64,000 nt of DNA from Aquisediminimonas profunda (GCF_019443285.1 NZ_CP080327.1:868001-932000); one strand, 5' to 3'. Shown: positions 54,558-63,322, counted from the first letter of the stretch. The notes: generated by a model from the letters alone, not told the origin. Numbers and translations: made by a program.

Positions 54558-55845
54558 AGAGCTTGCCCTCATGCCGCCGGACCGCGCAGCGGCGATCATC
54601 CGGCGGACGAAAACGTCCGACCTGCAGGCCTGGTCGCAGTCCTGGCGCTTCTGGAGGCTGGCGGCGCAGGCCGAGCCCGAGGGAGATTGGCGGATCTGGC
54701 TGGTGATGGCGGGGCGCGGCTTTGGCAAGACACGGATGGGGGCCGAATGGGTCCGAGCGCGCGCGGAGAGCGACGGAGACCTGAGGATTGCGCTGGTAGC
54801 GGCGACGATCGTCGAGGCACGCGCGGTCATGATCGAAGGCGAAAGCGGTTTGCTGGCCTGTGCAGCAAACGGCATGCCGGTCCGGTGGGAGCCTTCGCTG
54901 CGCAAACTGAGCTGGGACAATGGCGCAGAAGCCCGCATCTATTCGGCCGCCGAGCCCGAGGCCCTGCGAGGTCCGCAACATCACATCGCCTGGGCCGACG
55001 AGATTGCGAAATGGCCCTATGCGCTTGCGGCATGGGACAATCTGATGATGGGGCTGCGGCTCGGCACGCAGCCGCAGGCCATGGCCACCACGACGCCCCG
55101 TCCGGTGCCGCTTCTCAAGCAGCTCCACGGGGCGGCGGATGTGCGCCTGACAAAGGGTCGGACGGCGGACAATGCCGCGAACCTGCCGCTGGCTTATCTG
55201 CGGGCCATGAAGGCTGAATATGGCAATCGGCGGATCGGTCGTCAGGAACTGGACGGCGAACTGATCGAGGATGCCGAAGGCGCACTCTGGACGCGGGCGC
55301 GCCTTGAGGATTGCCGGATGCGGACTGTGCCGCACCTTGTTCGCGTCGTGATCGGAGTCGATCCACCGGCAGGCCGTGACGGCGATGCGTGCGGCATTGT
55401 CGTTGCCGGACTGTGTGCAAACGGCAAGGCGTGGGTGTTGTCTGATGCGAGCGTTTCTGGCCGGTCGCCTGATGGCTGGGCGCAGACCGTCGCGGACGCT
55501 GCAGCCCAGTGGCAGGCTGATCGTGTGATTGCCGAAAAGAACAATGGCGGGGATATGGTGGAAAGCGTGCTGCGGGCGGCTGACGTTTCATTGCCGATCC
55601 GTCTCGTCCACGCCAGCCGCGGCAAGGTGGCACGGGCAGAGCCGGTGGCGGCGCTTTATGAAAAGGGGCGCGTCCATCACGCCGGGGCGTTCTCCGCGCT
55701 TGAAGATGAAATGTGCGGGCTCATCGCAGGCGGTGCCTATGAGGGGCCGGGCAGATCCCCGGACCGGGCCGATGCCCTCGTCTGGGCCCTGACAGAATTG
55801 ATGCTGGGCAAGCGATTGACCGGCCCGCGTGTGCGGACGGTCTGA
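54538..55845 (+). CDS. Terminase large subunit (RcGTA-like, gp2 type)
   Basis: 435 residues, apparently intact. The ATPase has Walker A AGRGFGKT and Walker B with catalytic Glu (HIAWADE); the nuclease domain keeps DPPAGRDGDA and RSPDRADAL acidic residues. TerL drives DNA into a procapsid and cuts it. Conservation of catalytic residues in a cluster lacking capsid genes means either recent decay or a retained secondary use. The start overlaps the small terminase gene. Confidence 0.92.
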   Translation: MLRHTAEELALMPPDRAAAIIRRTKTSDLQAWSQSWRFWRLAAQAEPEGDWRIWLVMAGRGFGKTRMGAEWVRARAESDGDLRIALVAATIVEARAVMIEGESGLLACAANGMPVRWEPSLRKLSWDNGAEARIYSAAEPEALRGPQHHIAWADEIAKWPYALAAWDNLMMGLRLGTQPQAMATTTPRPVPLLKQLHGAADVRLTKGRTADNAANLPLAYLRAMKAEYGNRRIGRQELDGELIEDAEGALWTRARLEDCRMRTVPHLVRVVIGVDPPAGRDGDACGIVVAGLCANGKAWVLSDASVSGRSPDGWAQTVADAAAQWQADRVIAEKNNGGDMVESVLRAADVSLPIRLVHASRGKVARAEPVAALYEKGRVHHAGAFSALEDEMCGLIAGGAYEGPGRSPDRADALVWALTELMLGKRLTGPRVRTV

Positions 55846-55879
55846 AGCTCCCGCGCCCATATCCAGAAAGGAAAGAGAG

Positions 55880-56095
55880 ATGTTGCTCAAGAAGATTGCC
55901 CGCTGGGCAGGCCGGCGCTTGTCCGAAAAATCCACGTACATCGGTTTGGCGACGGTCGCCATTGCGGTGGGTGCTCCGCCCGAAGTCATCGAAACGATCG
56001 GCAAGGCCGGGCAGGTTGCGGCGCTGATCTTCGGCACCGGGCTGGCCGCGGCGACCACTGCGCCGGTTCCGCCTTCTGCAGACGCGGCGGAATAG
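55880..56095 (+). CDS. Small holin-like protein, 71 aa
   Basis: 71 residues. Basic N-terminus (KKIARWAGRRL) followed by hydrophobic segments (about 20–35 and 42–62: YIGLATVAIAVG, VAALIFGTGLAAATT). It resembles the small unassigned membrane peptides found between terminase and portal genes in sphingomonad GTA clusters. AAAGGAAAG precedes ATG 55880. It is 3 bp from the portal gene. A holin role is a guess from size and topology. Confidence 0.6.
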   Translation: MLLKKIARWAGRRLSEKSTYIGLATVAIAVGAPPEVIETIGKAGQVAALIFGTGLAAATTAPVPPSADAAE

Positions 56096-56098
56096 GCA

Positions 56099-57847
56099 AT
56101 GAAACTATTCGGCTGGAAATCGGCCGGGCGCGCGGTGGCGCGTCCGCTGCTTGCGCACGGCTTTTCGACCTGGGGTTCGGCTGACTGGCCGCGCTCCTAC
56201 GAAGCGCAGTTGCGGGAGCTTTATCTGGGCAATGCCGTCGCCCAGCGCGCGGTGCGGCTGGTGGCGGAAGGGGTTGCGTCCGCGCCGCTCGGCACGTCCG
56301 ACCCCAAGGCACTGGCGCTTGTCTCGGCAACGAGCGGCGGCCAATCCCTCCTCGAAACCGTGGCGATGCAGTTGCTGCTGCACGGCAATGCCTATGTCGA
56401 ACTGCTCGCCGGGCCCGATGGTGCGCCGGCCGAACTGTTCGCGCTCCGGCCCGAGCGGGTGAGTGTCGAGCCGGACCCGCGCGGATGGCCGATGGCCTTT
56501 GTCTATCGCGCCGGGGCCGCAACGACGCGGCTTGCGAGCGACCGGGTGATCCACATCCGGACGCATCATCCGCTTGACGATCATTACGGGCTTGGCTGCC
56601 TCGACGCGGCGGCCGGGGCCATGGCCGCGCACAATGCCGCAACGCGCTGGAACAAGGCGCTGCTCGACAATGCCGCGCGGCCATCGGGCGCGCTCGTTGC
56701 CGAGGGCAGCGAGACGCTGACCACGGACCAGTTTACCCGGTTGCGGCAGGAAATGGAGGAGAGCTTTTCGGGCTCCGGCAATGTCGGGCGACCGATGCTG
56801 CTTGAAGGCGGGCTGCGCTGGCAGGCGATGTCGCTTTCGCCCACCGACATGGATTTTGCCGGACTGAAGGCGGCCGCCGCGCGCGAGATTGCGCTGGCGT
56901 TCGGCGTGCCCTCGGTGCTGCTCGGCCTGCCGGGCGACGCGACCTATGCGAATTACCGCGAGGCCAACAAGGCCCTGTGGCGGCAGGCGATCCTGCCGTT
57001 GGCGGGCAAGATCCTCGATGCGCTGGCGGAAGGGCTATCGCCCTGGTTTGCCGGGCTGAAACTGTCCGTCGATCTCGACCAGGTGCCGGCGCTTTCGGAA
57101 GACCGGGAGCGGCTGTGGGCGCAGGTGAACGGTGCGGATTTCGTTACCGTGAACGAGAAACGCGCGATGGTCGGGCTGGAGCCGATTGCGCCCGCTGTGG
57201 AAATGCCGAAAGCGCGCGACGAGGGCGGCGGCGTCGAAACCAAGTTCAACCCCTGGCACGATCCTGGGAATGGCCAGTTTGCGCAGTCAGGGCAGGGCGT
57301 GCGGTCTGATGGGGCCGCTTCATCTGGATCAGCTGCCGCGCCATCCACAAGGAGCAGAGCTGCTTCAGTCGGGACAGGACAGCGCAGAGCCGAGAGGGAC
57401 GAAATTGACGATAGCAAAATCGGCAAGCGCACGGTGCGAGAAGCGAGCAACATATTGACCAACGAAACGAACGGATTGTCAGGCGGCCCCCCGGGAGAGC
57501 TGGCCCGTGCGAAGACTGCTTTGGCGCACGCCATTCATAACGGCCTCGTCCAAAAGAAGCCGCCCAAGGTTGCACCAGCCACGATCAGTGCCGAGGCAGA
57601 GGCGAGTGTCGGCCGCGTCGATGATAAACGCATCACGCGCACCGTATTCACCGGCAGACTTGCCGGAGCCATCGACCCGACCAACGGAGCGATATATTAT
57701 GGGACCAGCAAGGACGTGCTGACGAGCCGACGCATTGCCTCTGGCAGGCAGGACGTGCTGCTCAGATTTGGACCATTCGATCATGGATCCGGATCGAAGC
57801 AATATGTGTATATCTATGGGGAGCCCTATAAGCCCAAACCGAGGTAG
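56099..57847 (+). CDS. Phage/GTA portal protein with unusual C-terminal extension
   Basis: 582 residues. Residues 1–385 are an HK97-type portal protein (AQRAVRLVAEGVASAPLG, YVELLAGPDGAPAELFALRPERV in part, GVPSVLLGLPGDATYANYREANKALW). GTA portals of this type end near 390. Here a further 200 residues follow, opening with KFNPWHDPGNGQFA, a motif that recurs at junctions before variable C-terminal domains in phage head proteins and polymorphic toxins. The extension (about 57240–57847) has lower GC and different codon use. Its final domain (RTVFTGRLAGAIDP...YYGTSKDVL...YVYIYG) is unrecognised. Confidence 0.85.
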   Translation: MKLFGWKSAGRAVARPLLAHGFSTWGSADWPRSYEAQLRELYLGNAVAQRAVRLVAEGVASAPLGTSDPKALALVSATSGGQSLLETVAMQLLLHGNAYVELLAGPDGAPAELFALRPERVSVEPDPRGWPMAFVYRAGAATTRLASDRVIHIRTHHPLDDHYGLGCLDAAAGAMAAHNAATRWNKALLDNAARPSGALVAEGSETLTTDQFTRLRQEMEESFSGSGNVGRPMLLEGGLRWQAMSLSPTDMDFAGLKAAAAREIALAFGVPSVLLGLPGDATYANYREANKALWRQAILPLAGKILDALAEGLSPWFAGLKLSVDLDQVPALSEDRERLWAQVNGADFVTVNEKRAMVGLEPIAPAVEMPKARDEGGGVETKFNPWHDPGNGQFAQSGQGVRSDGAASSGSAAAPSTRSRAASVGTGQRRAERDEIDDSKIGKRTVREASNILTNETNGLSGGPPGELARAKTALAHAIHNGLVQKKPPKVAPATISAEAEASVGRVDDKRITRTVFTGRLAGAIDPTNGAIYYGTSKDVLTSRRIASGRQDVLLRFGPFDHGSGSKQYVYIYGEPYKPKPR

Positions 57848-57951
57848 CAGCCATTTCCACGCATCATCTGGCATCGATCGCGCTCATCGCGAGTACCGCA
57901 GCCGCTTCATCGACGCTTGCCACAGCATCATCAACACAAGATGTTTCGGAT

Positions 57952-58356
57952 GTGACGGCAAGCCTTTATTGTCTTTCACACAGCCGGTTCCGGTTCCAAG
58001 ACCCCAAGGCTCGTCAATACCGTGTCCGATATATCGTTGATACACGGAGTTTCGCGGGGGAGCGCCATATCCTGTTGCTTGTCGAGGCGGCGCGCGGATT
58101 GACCCGGTGGTATGATGTTGAAGTTTTCCGGATGCGGCCTGCGCGCGGCTACCGGCTCACAAACAATGCCGAGTTAGTTGGAGGCCGCAGGGCGCTGAGG
58201 ATTGTCAGCCCGCCTTTGGGAGGAATATGGGCGCAGGACCGCTTCGAACGGGTATTGGCCGCACTCCGGCTGCAGGCGGCGATCATGGTCAAACCCTCCA
58301 AGAAGCAGGCCTATCGGGAACAGTGTCGGTCGTTTGACGAGCTTTTCGGGGGGTGA
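57952..58356 (+). CDS. Hypothetical protein following the portal extension
   Basis: 134 residues from GTG 57952. No family recognised. The frame is open back to 57832, and the upstream part would encode a signal-peptide-like stretch (LASIALIASTAAASSTLATA) but contains no ATG, GTG or TTG, so either an unusual start (ATT 57853, CTG 57868) or an upstream frameshift is possible. It shares the lower GC of the portal extension. Being directly downstream of a toxin-like C-terminus, it may be its partner or immunity protein; this is inference. Confidence 0.5.
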   Translation: MTASLYCLSHSRFRFQDPKARQYRVRYIVDTRSFAGERHILLLVEAARGLTRWYDVEVFRMRPARGYRLTNNAELVGGRRALRIVSPPLGGIWAQDRFERVLAALRLQAAIMVKPSKKQAYREQCRSFDELFGG

Positions 58357-58458
58357 TTGAAAGCCCCGCAATCAAAGGCGGCCATCCCGGCTGAACCGAC
58401 CAACCAAACTGAACCACAGAGCCGCCTTCGGGTGGCTTTTTCTTTGTCCGGAGCGCAC

Positions 58459-58773
58459 ATGATGAGCGATTCAACCATGCTGATACAATTGACTGCGCAG
58501 GCAGAGGCGCATGGCGCCGACCTGCTGACGCTGCGCGCGCTGATCGAAGAGGCCTGCGAACTGGGGGCCGCGCGGGCGCTCCGTTCGCTTGGCCTTGAGG
58601 ATGATCGAGCGCGCAAGGATCTGGACGAGATGCGCGAACTGCTGTCGGCCTGGCGCGAGGCGAAAGGAGCGGCGGGCCGCGCGCTGATCGGCTGGCTGGT
58701 GCGCTGCGCCCTTGTCCTGCTGGTCGTGGGCGTGGCCGTGAAGTTCGGCCTCGGCGGGATCACCCTCCCATGA
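58459..58773 (+). CDS. DUF6127 family protein
   Basis: 104 residues from ATG 58459 (or the next codon), GGAG 6 nt upstream. A helical, acidic/basic N-terminal part (LRALIEEACELGAARALRSLGLEDDRARKDLDEMRELLSAW, quoted in part) ends in a C-terminal membrane helix (RCALVLLVVGVAVKFGL). This protein is a standard member of sphingomonad GTA clusters between portal and prohead protease. Its stop overlaps the protease start (ATGA). Biochemical role unknown. Confidence 0.8.
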   Translation: MMSDSTMLIQLTAQAEAHGADLLTLRALIEEACELGAARALRSLGLEDDRARKDLDEMRELLSAWREAKGAAGRALIGWLVRCALVLLVVGVAVKFGLGGITLP

Positions 58774-59057
58774 GGTTCGCAGGCTATGCCGCCATTTTCG
58801 ATCGCCCTGACAGCGGCGGGGATATTGTCCGTAAAGGGGCCTTTGCCGGCGCCCCGGCCAAGGGCGTTCCGCTCTTCTGGCAGCATGATCCGGCGCACCG
58901 TATCGGCACGATCGAGAGCTTGCGGGAAGACGGGCGGGGGCTGCGCGTGATCGGCATTGCCAATGTCACAAGCGGGGGATCACCCGATGCAGAATTGCGC
59001 GCCACCGTCACTGCAATATTGCAGGCGTTGAGGGCCCATGGCCTGATAGAGGTCTGA
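58770..59057 (+). pseudogene. Prohead protease N-terminus fused to the end of a distal tail gene
   Basis: 95 residues. Residues 1–64 (MRFAGYAAIFDRPDSGGDIV, VPLFWQHDPAHRIGTIE, GRGLRVIG) match the start of an HK97-type prohead protease, but the catalytic Ser/Glu part that should follow is gone. The sequence passes in frame into GGSPDAELRATVTAILQALRAHGLIEV, which resembles the C-terminal end of the DUF2793-type tail protein that closes these clusters. The simplest reading is one large in-frame deletion with a junction near 58962. Confidence 0.7.
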
Positions 59058-59206
59058 ATTGATTGTTCAGTGTCGTCTTTCCTGCAACACACTGCACAAC
59101 TGAGACATTTCGGCAACAGTTTCGGCATAACAATGCTTGCACCAATCTTTTCCATTAGCTAGTGAACCAAGGCTGTCCCGAGTGACAATTGAGAAAGGGG
59201 ATTACT

Positions 59207-60322
59207 ATGCGGAAGCTGGCCATTGCTATGGCGCTCACCTCAACCGCCATTGCCTCACCCGCGCTAGCGCGAAATGATGCGTGGTATATCGGCATTGAGG
59301 GCGGGCCCTCGATTGTAGAGGATATTCAATTCGACGTTGGTACGACGTCCAATGCAATATTGGTCGATAGCGACACAGGATATGACGTCGATGGCATTAT
59401 CGGCTATGACTTCGGCGGGTTCCGGCTTGAGTCGGAAGTGGGTTACAAGAAAGCCAAGGCAAATTCTCTGTCGTCTTCGCTTACTTTCCCGATCCCGGGC
59501 AGTACTGGCGTAACCAGTGCGCCTGCTGGTACGTTCAGCAATATCAGCGGCGACACCTCGGTCCTGAGCTTCATGATCAATGGTATGCTTGATTTTGGTG
59601 ATGACGACGGCCTGAATGGCTTTGTTGGTTTGGGTGGCGGTGTTGCCCGCGTCAAGGGAAGCTATTCCGTCGGTTCGGCCGCAGCCTCGATTGACGATTC
59701 AGACACCGGCTTTGCTTGGCAGGCTATTGCTGGCGTCCGTCTCCCGTTGTCCGACCATTGGGACATCGGTCTGAAGTATCGCTTCTTCAATGCAGACAAC
59801 TATAAAATTGTTGATCTGGCAGGGCGTTCGCTGGATGGCCGTTACCGGTCGCACAGCCTTTTGGGCAGCTTGGTGTACAACTTTGGCGAAAAGGCTCCTC
59901 CGCCTCCGCCGCCACCTCCGCCTCCGCCGCCACCTCCGCCTCCGCCTCCGCCTCCGCCTCCGCCGGCAGTCTGCTCGCCTGGACCGTATATCGTGTTCTT
60001 CGAGTGGGATAAGTCGGACATCACGGCTGAAGCTGCCGGGATCCTGGATAGCGCTGTCGGTGCCTATGCTGATTGCGGTCAGGCACAGGTCATGCTTGCG
60101 GGCCATGCCGACAAGTCGGGTACGCCGAAGTACAACATCGGCCTGTCCGAACGTCGTAACGCTTCGGTTCGTGCCTATCTTGAGGGCAAGGGCATCCCGA
60201 CGGGTGTCATCAGCACTCAGGCCTTTGGTGAAAGCGCTCCGCGCGTTGAAACCGCCGATGGCGTGCGTGAACTCCAGAACCGTCGTGTGGAAATCACCTA
60301 CGGTCCGGGTTCGGGCATGTAA
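59207..60322 (+). CDS. OmpA-family outer-membrane protein with polyproline linker
   Basis: 371 residues from ATG 59207, GAAAGGGG just upstream, with a signal peptide (LAIAMALTSTAIASPALA). Residues 24–229 form an OmpA-like eight-strand beta-barrel (WYIGIEGGPS...SLVYNFGE). A run of 23 prolines links it to a C-terminal OmpA/MotB peptidoglycan-binding domain (YIVFFEWDKSDIT, GHADKSGTPKYNIGLSERRNASVRAYL in part, NRRVEI). It anchors the outer membrane to the cell wall and is typically very abundant, in line with the strong terminator that follows. Confidence 0.95.
   Translation: MRKLAIAMALTSTAIASPALARNDAWYIGIEGGPSIVEDIQFDVGTTSNAILVDSDTGYDVDGIIGYDFGGFRLESEVGYKKAKANSLSSSLTFPIPGSTGVTSAPAGTFSNISGDTSVLSFMINGMLDFGDDDGLNGFVGLGGGVARVKGSYSVGSAAASIDDSDTGFAWQAIAGVRLPLSDHWDIGLKYRFFNADNYKIVDLAGRSLDGRYRSHSLLGSLVYNFGEKAPPPPPPPPPPPPPPPPPPPPPPPAVCSPGPYIVFFEWDKSDITAEAAGILDSAVGAYADCGQAQVMLAGHADKSGTPKYNIGLSERRNASVRAYLEGKGIPTGVISTQAFGESAPRVETADGVRELQNRRVEITYGPGSGM
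59897..59965. repeat. Microsatellite-like proline-codon run in the ompA-type gene
   Basis: 69 bp of alternating CCT/CCG/CCA codons, mostly the hexamer CCTCCG, encoding 23 consecutive prolines. Such a tract is prone to slippage in 3-bp steps, changing linker length without frameshift. Confidence 0.95.
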
Positions 60323-60353
60323 GCCATTCGATCCTTTCAGGATTGAAACGAGG

Positions 60354-60379
60354 GGGCCGGTCGAAAGATCGGCCCTTTT
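60354..60379 (+). terminator. Intrinsic terminator after the ompA-type gene
   Basis: A nine-pair stem (60354–60362 with 60367–60375, one G·U) capped by a GAAA tetraloop and followed by TTTT. It begins 32 bp after the ompA-type stop and 70 bp before ugd. Confidence 0.88.
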
Positions 60380-60445
60380 CGTTGGTATTGGCGCGTTAAT
60401 GATTGGCCGTTATTGGGCTGAACGCGAATTGGATAAGGGTTCCCA

Positions 60446-61756
60446 ATGAACATCACGATGATTGGCGCGGGCTATGTTGGGCTCGTTTCCGGTGCCTGCT
60501 TTGCGGACTTTGGCCACACTGTCATTTGCGTGGATCTGGATGCGCGCAAGGTTGACGCGCTGCGCAATGGCGTCATGCCGATCTACGAGCCCGGCCTCGA
60601 AGCTTTGGTGCGCACCAACGCGGCCGCCAATCGCCTCTCCTTTTCCACAGACCTTGCAACGTCCGTGGCAGACGCAGATGCTGTATTCATTGCCGTTGGA
60701 ACACCATCTCGTCGCGGGGACGGCCATGCCGATCTTTCCTATGTCTACCAGGCGACCCGCGACATTGCAGCAGCCATCACCAAGCCAACCGTGGTCGTCA
60801 CCAAATCCACGGTCCCGGTTGGCACAGGAGACGAAGTCGAGCGCATCCTGAACGACGTCGCGCCAACGGTCGAATGGGCTGTTGTCTCAAACCCGGAATT
60901 CCTGCGCGAAGGTGCGGCGATCAGCGACTTCAAGCGCCCCGACCGGATCGTCATCGGCACGGAAAATGAGCGCGCGCGTGACGTCATGCGTGAAATCTAC
61001 CGGCCCCTGTTCCTGAATGAAGCGCCGATCCTGTTCACGGGGCGCAGGACGGCCGAACTGACGAAATATGCCGCCAATGCATTCCTCGCGACCAAGATCA
61101 CCTTCATCAACGAAATTGCTGATCTTTGCGAAGCCGTGGGCGCCGATGTTCAGGACGTCTCGCGCGGGATCGGGCTCGACAATCGCATCGGCTCCAAGTT
61201 TCTCCATGCCGGTCCGGGCTATGGTGGGTCTTGTTTCCCCAAGGATACGCTAGCCTTGCTCAAAACGGCCGAAGATTTCGATGCACCGGTCCGCATTGTT
61301 GAAGCGGTCGTGTCCGTCAATGACAGCCGCAAGCGGGCCATGGGTCGCAAGGTGATTGCGGCAGCGGGCGGCGATGTGCGTGGTCGCAAGGTCGGCATCC
61401 TCGGCCTGACTTTCAAGCCCAACACAGACGACATGCGCGATGCGCCCTCACTTGCAATTGTTCAGGCGCTGCTTGACGGCGGCGCCATTGTGACGGCCTT
61501 CGATCCGGAAGGCATGGATATCGCACGTTCGATGATGCCCGACATCGCCTACGCGACTGACCCCTATGAGGCCGCTGCCGGAGCGGATGTGGTCGTCATC
61601 GTGACGGAATGGGATGCATTCCGCGCGCTTGACCTCCGCCGCTTGGGGGACATCATGCAGACACGCTGTATCGTTGACCTTCGCAATATCTACAAGCCGG
61701 AGGTCGCGCGGCAGGCCGGCTTCGACTATCACTCGATCGGCCGCCCCAACAGCTGA
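60446..61756 (+). CDS. ugd: UDP-glucose 6-dehydrogenase
   Basis: 436 residues. The NAD-binding MNITMIGAGYVGLVSGACF, the TKSTVPVGTGDEVE and NPEFLREGAAISDF segments, and the catalytic Cys in GPGYGGSCFPKDTLAL define the UDP-glucose/GDP-mannose dehydrogenase family. It oxidises UDP-glucose twice to UDP-glucuronate, a precursor for exopolysaccharide such as sphingans or for LPS sugars. AAGGG lies 6 nt before ATG 60446. No polysaccharide cluster is adjacent in the window. Confidence 0.95.
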   Translation: MNITMIGAGYVGLVSGACFADFGHTVICVDLDARKVDALRNGVMPIYEPGLEALVRTNAAANRLSFSTDLATSVADADAVFIAVGTPSRRGDGHADLSYVYQATRDIAAAITKPTVVVTKSTVPVGTGDEVERILNDVAPTVEWAVVSNPEFLREGAAISDFKRPDRIVIGTENERARDVMREIYRPLFLNEAPILFTGRRTAELTKYAANAFLATKITFINEIADLCEAVGADVQDVSRGIGLDNRIGSKFLHAGPGYGGSCFPKDTLALLKTAEDFDAPVRIVEAVVSVNDSRKRAMGRKVIAAAGGDVRGRKVGILGLTFKPNTDDMRDAPSLAIVQALLDGGAIVTAFDPEGMDIARSMMPDIAYATDPYEAAAGADVVVIVTEWDAFRALDLRRLGDIMQTRCIVDLRNIYKPEVARQAGFDYHSIGRPNS

Positions 61757-61768
61757 GGGCAAGCTTGG

Positions 61769-63322
61769 TCAGATCGGCTCGCCCGCGTCCCGTGCCCGCG
61801 CGACCAGACTTGCCTCTGCCGCTGGCAGGGAACGATAGGCAAGCACGAGCAAGATTGCTGAAATTGGCGCGGCGACGATGATCGAGAGGATGCCCGTTGC
61901 AAGGTCGCCGGTCACTGCAGACACTTGCCCCGCCATATACGGCCCGAGCGAAAGACCCACGAGCGTCGTTGCGAGGAAAAAGGTGGCCGTTGCAACCCCG
62001 CGCATTCTTGGCAAGACAAGGTCCTGGGTGGTTGCTGCTGTTCCACCAAGGGCGGCGCTTGTAAAAATCGCCGCACAGAAGTTTCCGGCATAGAAAATGG
62101 TCGTGCTGTCGGTGGTGAAGGCAATCACGAAAGGCACCAGCGACAGGAGCGGTGCCAGAAGCACAACCAGGATCCGGCCCGAAGGATTCGTCTTGCGCAG
62201 ATGATCGGCGAGCCTGCCGCCAACGATCACGCCCAGAAAGCCAGCCAGCGCCCCGGGCCCACCGACCCAGAAGCCGGCTTCGCTCTTGGAAGCTCCAAGC
62301 ACGCGTTCCACATAAGGTGCAGCCCAGAAGCTGACCGCATAACTCTGGAAGGCGATCAGGCCGTAGCCGAGTGTCGTGTACAGGAAAGCGGGTGTTCCCC
62401 AGATTAGCTGGAATGCAGGGGGATCCCGTTCCTTGAGGGCGCTGGCCCACGAGAAAACGGCATAGGCCCCAATTCCGACCGCGACCCATTGGGCCACCGA
62501 GCCGGTCAGCCAAACGAGACATGCAGCGGCTCCCGCAATCAGGATTGCTGCGGCAATGTTCACGGCCAGCTTGGCCGAGCCTTGGCGGGCGGCACTGAAC
62601 AGTGTGAGAGGTGGGATCACTGTCAGAAGTTCATCGAAGAAGTCACGGAAAGGATGCTCTCCCGGCGGCGTCGCAATGCCATCGGCCTGGCCGCGCATTG
62701 GCTCACGCAACGTTGACACCCAGAGCGCCAGCAACAGGCCGGGAATGCCGACTGCCATGAAAGCGGCCTGCCATCCCGCAAGGCCAAGCGGTCCGGAATG
62801 GGCCGGGAAAGCCGCATCCCAGCGCTCGACAATCTGACCTCCGATGAGCAGTGACAGACCGCCGCCAAGATAGAGGCCGGATGAATAGATGGCGAGCGCC
62901 GTCGCTCGCCTTTCCTTTGGAAACCAGTCGGACAGTAATGAATAGGCCGACGGACTCGCCGTCGCTTCGCCAATGCCAACCCCAATCCGCGCCCCTGCGA
63001 GCATCGCGCCGTTTTTGGCAAAGCCGGACGCTGCGGTCATGACGGACCACAGGCTCAGCCCCAGGGTCAGAAGCCGCGTGCGGTTCCAGCTATCGGCGAG
63101 CTTGCCAAGGGGTATGCCAAATAGCGAATAGAAGACGCCAAAGGCCGTGCCATAAAGAAAGCCGAGATCGCCATCGGTCAGGCCAAGGTCGCGCTTGATG
63201 TCATTGGCGAGGATCGAGATGATCTGCCGGTCAATGAAATTCAGCACATAAACGATCACGAGGATGGTCAGCACATACCAAGCGTATCGGGGATTGGGTT
63301 GCGGCTTCGCTGTGTCGTTCAA
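61769..63322 (-). CDS. Spinster-type MFS transporter
   Basis: 517 residues, 12 or more membrane helices. The family pattern VLNFIDRQIISILANDIKRDLGLTDGDLGFLYGTAFGVFYS (quoted in part) and GKLADSWNRTRLLT (motif A) and GVGIGEATASPSAYSLLSDWFP are typical of the spinster/YajR-like MFS proteins abundant in sphingomonads. A longer cytoplasmic/periplasmic insertion lies around 235–300. The start is TTG 63322, with GGGGAGG 6–7 nt upstream; longer in-frame extensions lack a ribosome binding site. Substrate unknown. Confidence 0.87.
   Translation of the reverse strand: MNDTAKPQPNPRYAWYVLTILVIVYVLNFIDRQIISILANDIKRDLGLTDGDLGFLYGTAFGVFYSLFGIPLGKLADSWNRTRLLTLGLSLWSVMTAASGFAKNGAMLAGARIGVGIGEATASPSAYSLLSDWFPKERRATALAIYSSGLYLGGGLSLLIGGQIVERWDAAFPAHSGPLGLAGWQAAFMAVGIPGLLLALWVSTLREPMRGQADGIATPPGEHPFRDFFDELLTVIPPLTLFSAARQGSAKLAVNIAAAILIAGAAACLVWLTGSVAQWVAVGIGAYAVFSWASALKERDPPAFQLIWGTPAFLYTTLGYGLIAFQSYAVSFWAAPYVERVLGASKSEAGFWVGGPGALAGFLGVIVGGRLADHLRKTNPSGRILVVLLAPLLSLVPFVIAFTTDSTTIFYAGNFCAAIFTSAALGGTAATTQDLVLPRMRGVATATFFLATTLVGLSLGPYMAGQVSAVTGDLATGILSIIVAAPISAILLVLAYRSLPAAEASLVARARDAGEPI

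Larger units (their letters stand above)
54096..59057 (+). mobile_element. Degenerate gene-transfer-agent/prophage packaging cluster
   Basis: Gene order small terminase-like, large terminase, holin-like peptide, portal, DUF6127, prohead protease start is that of the head of RcGTA-like clusters of sphingomonads. Major capsid, head–tail connectors, tail and host-recognition genes are missing, and the protease gene ends in an apparent fusion. No integrase, repressor or flanking att repeat is seen. Confidence 0.75.
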
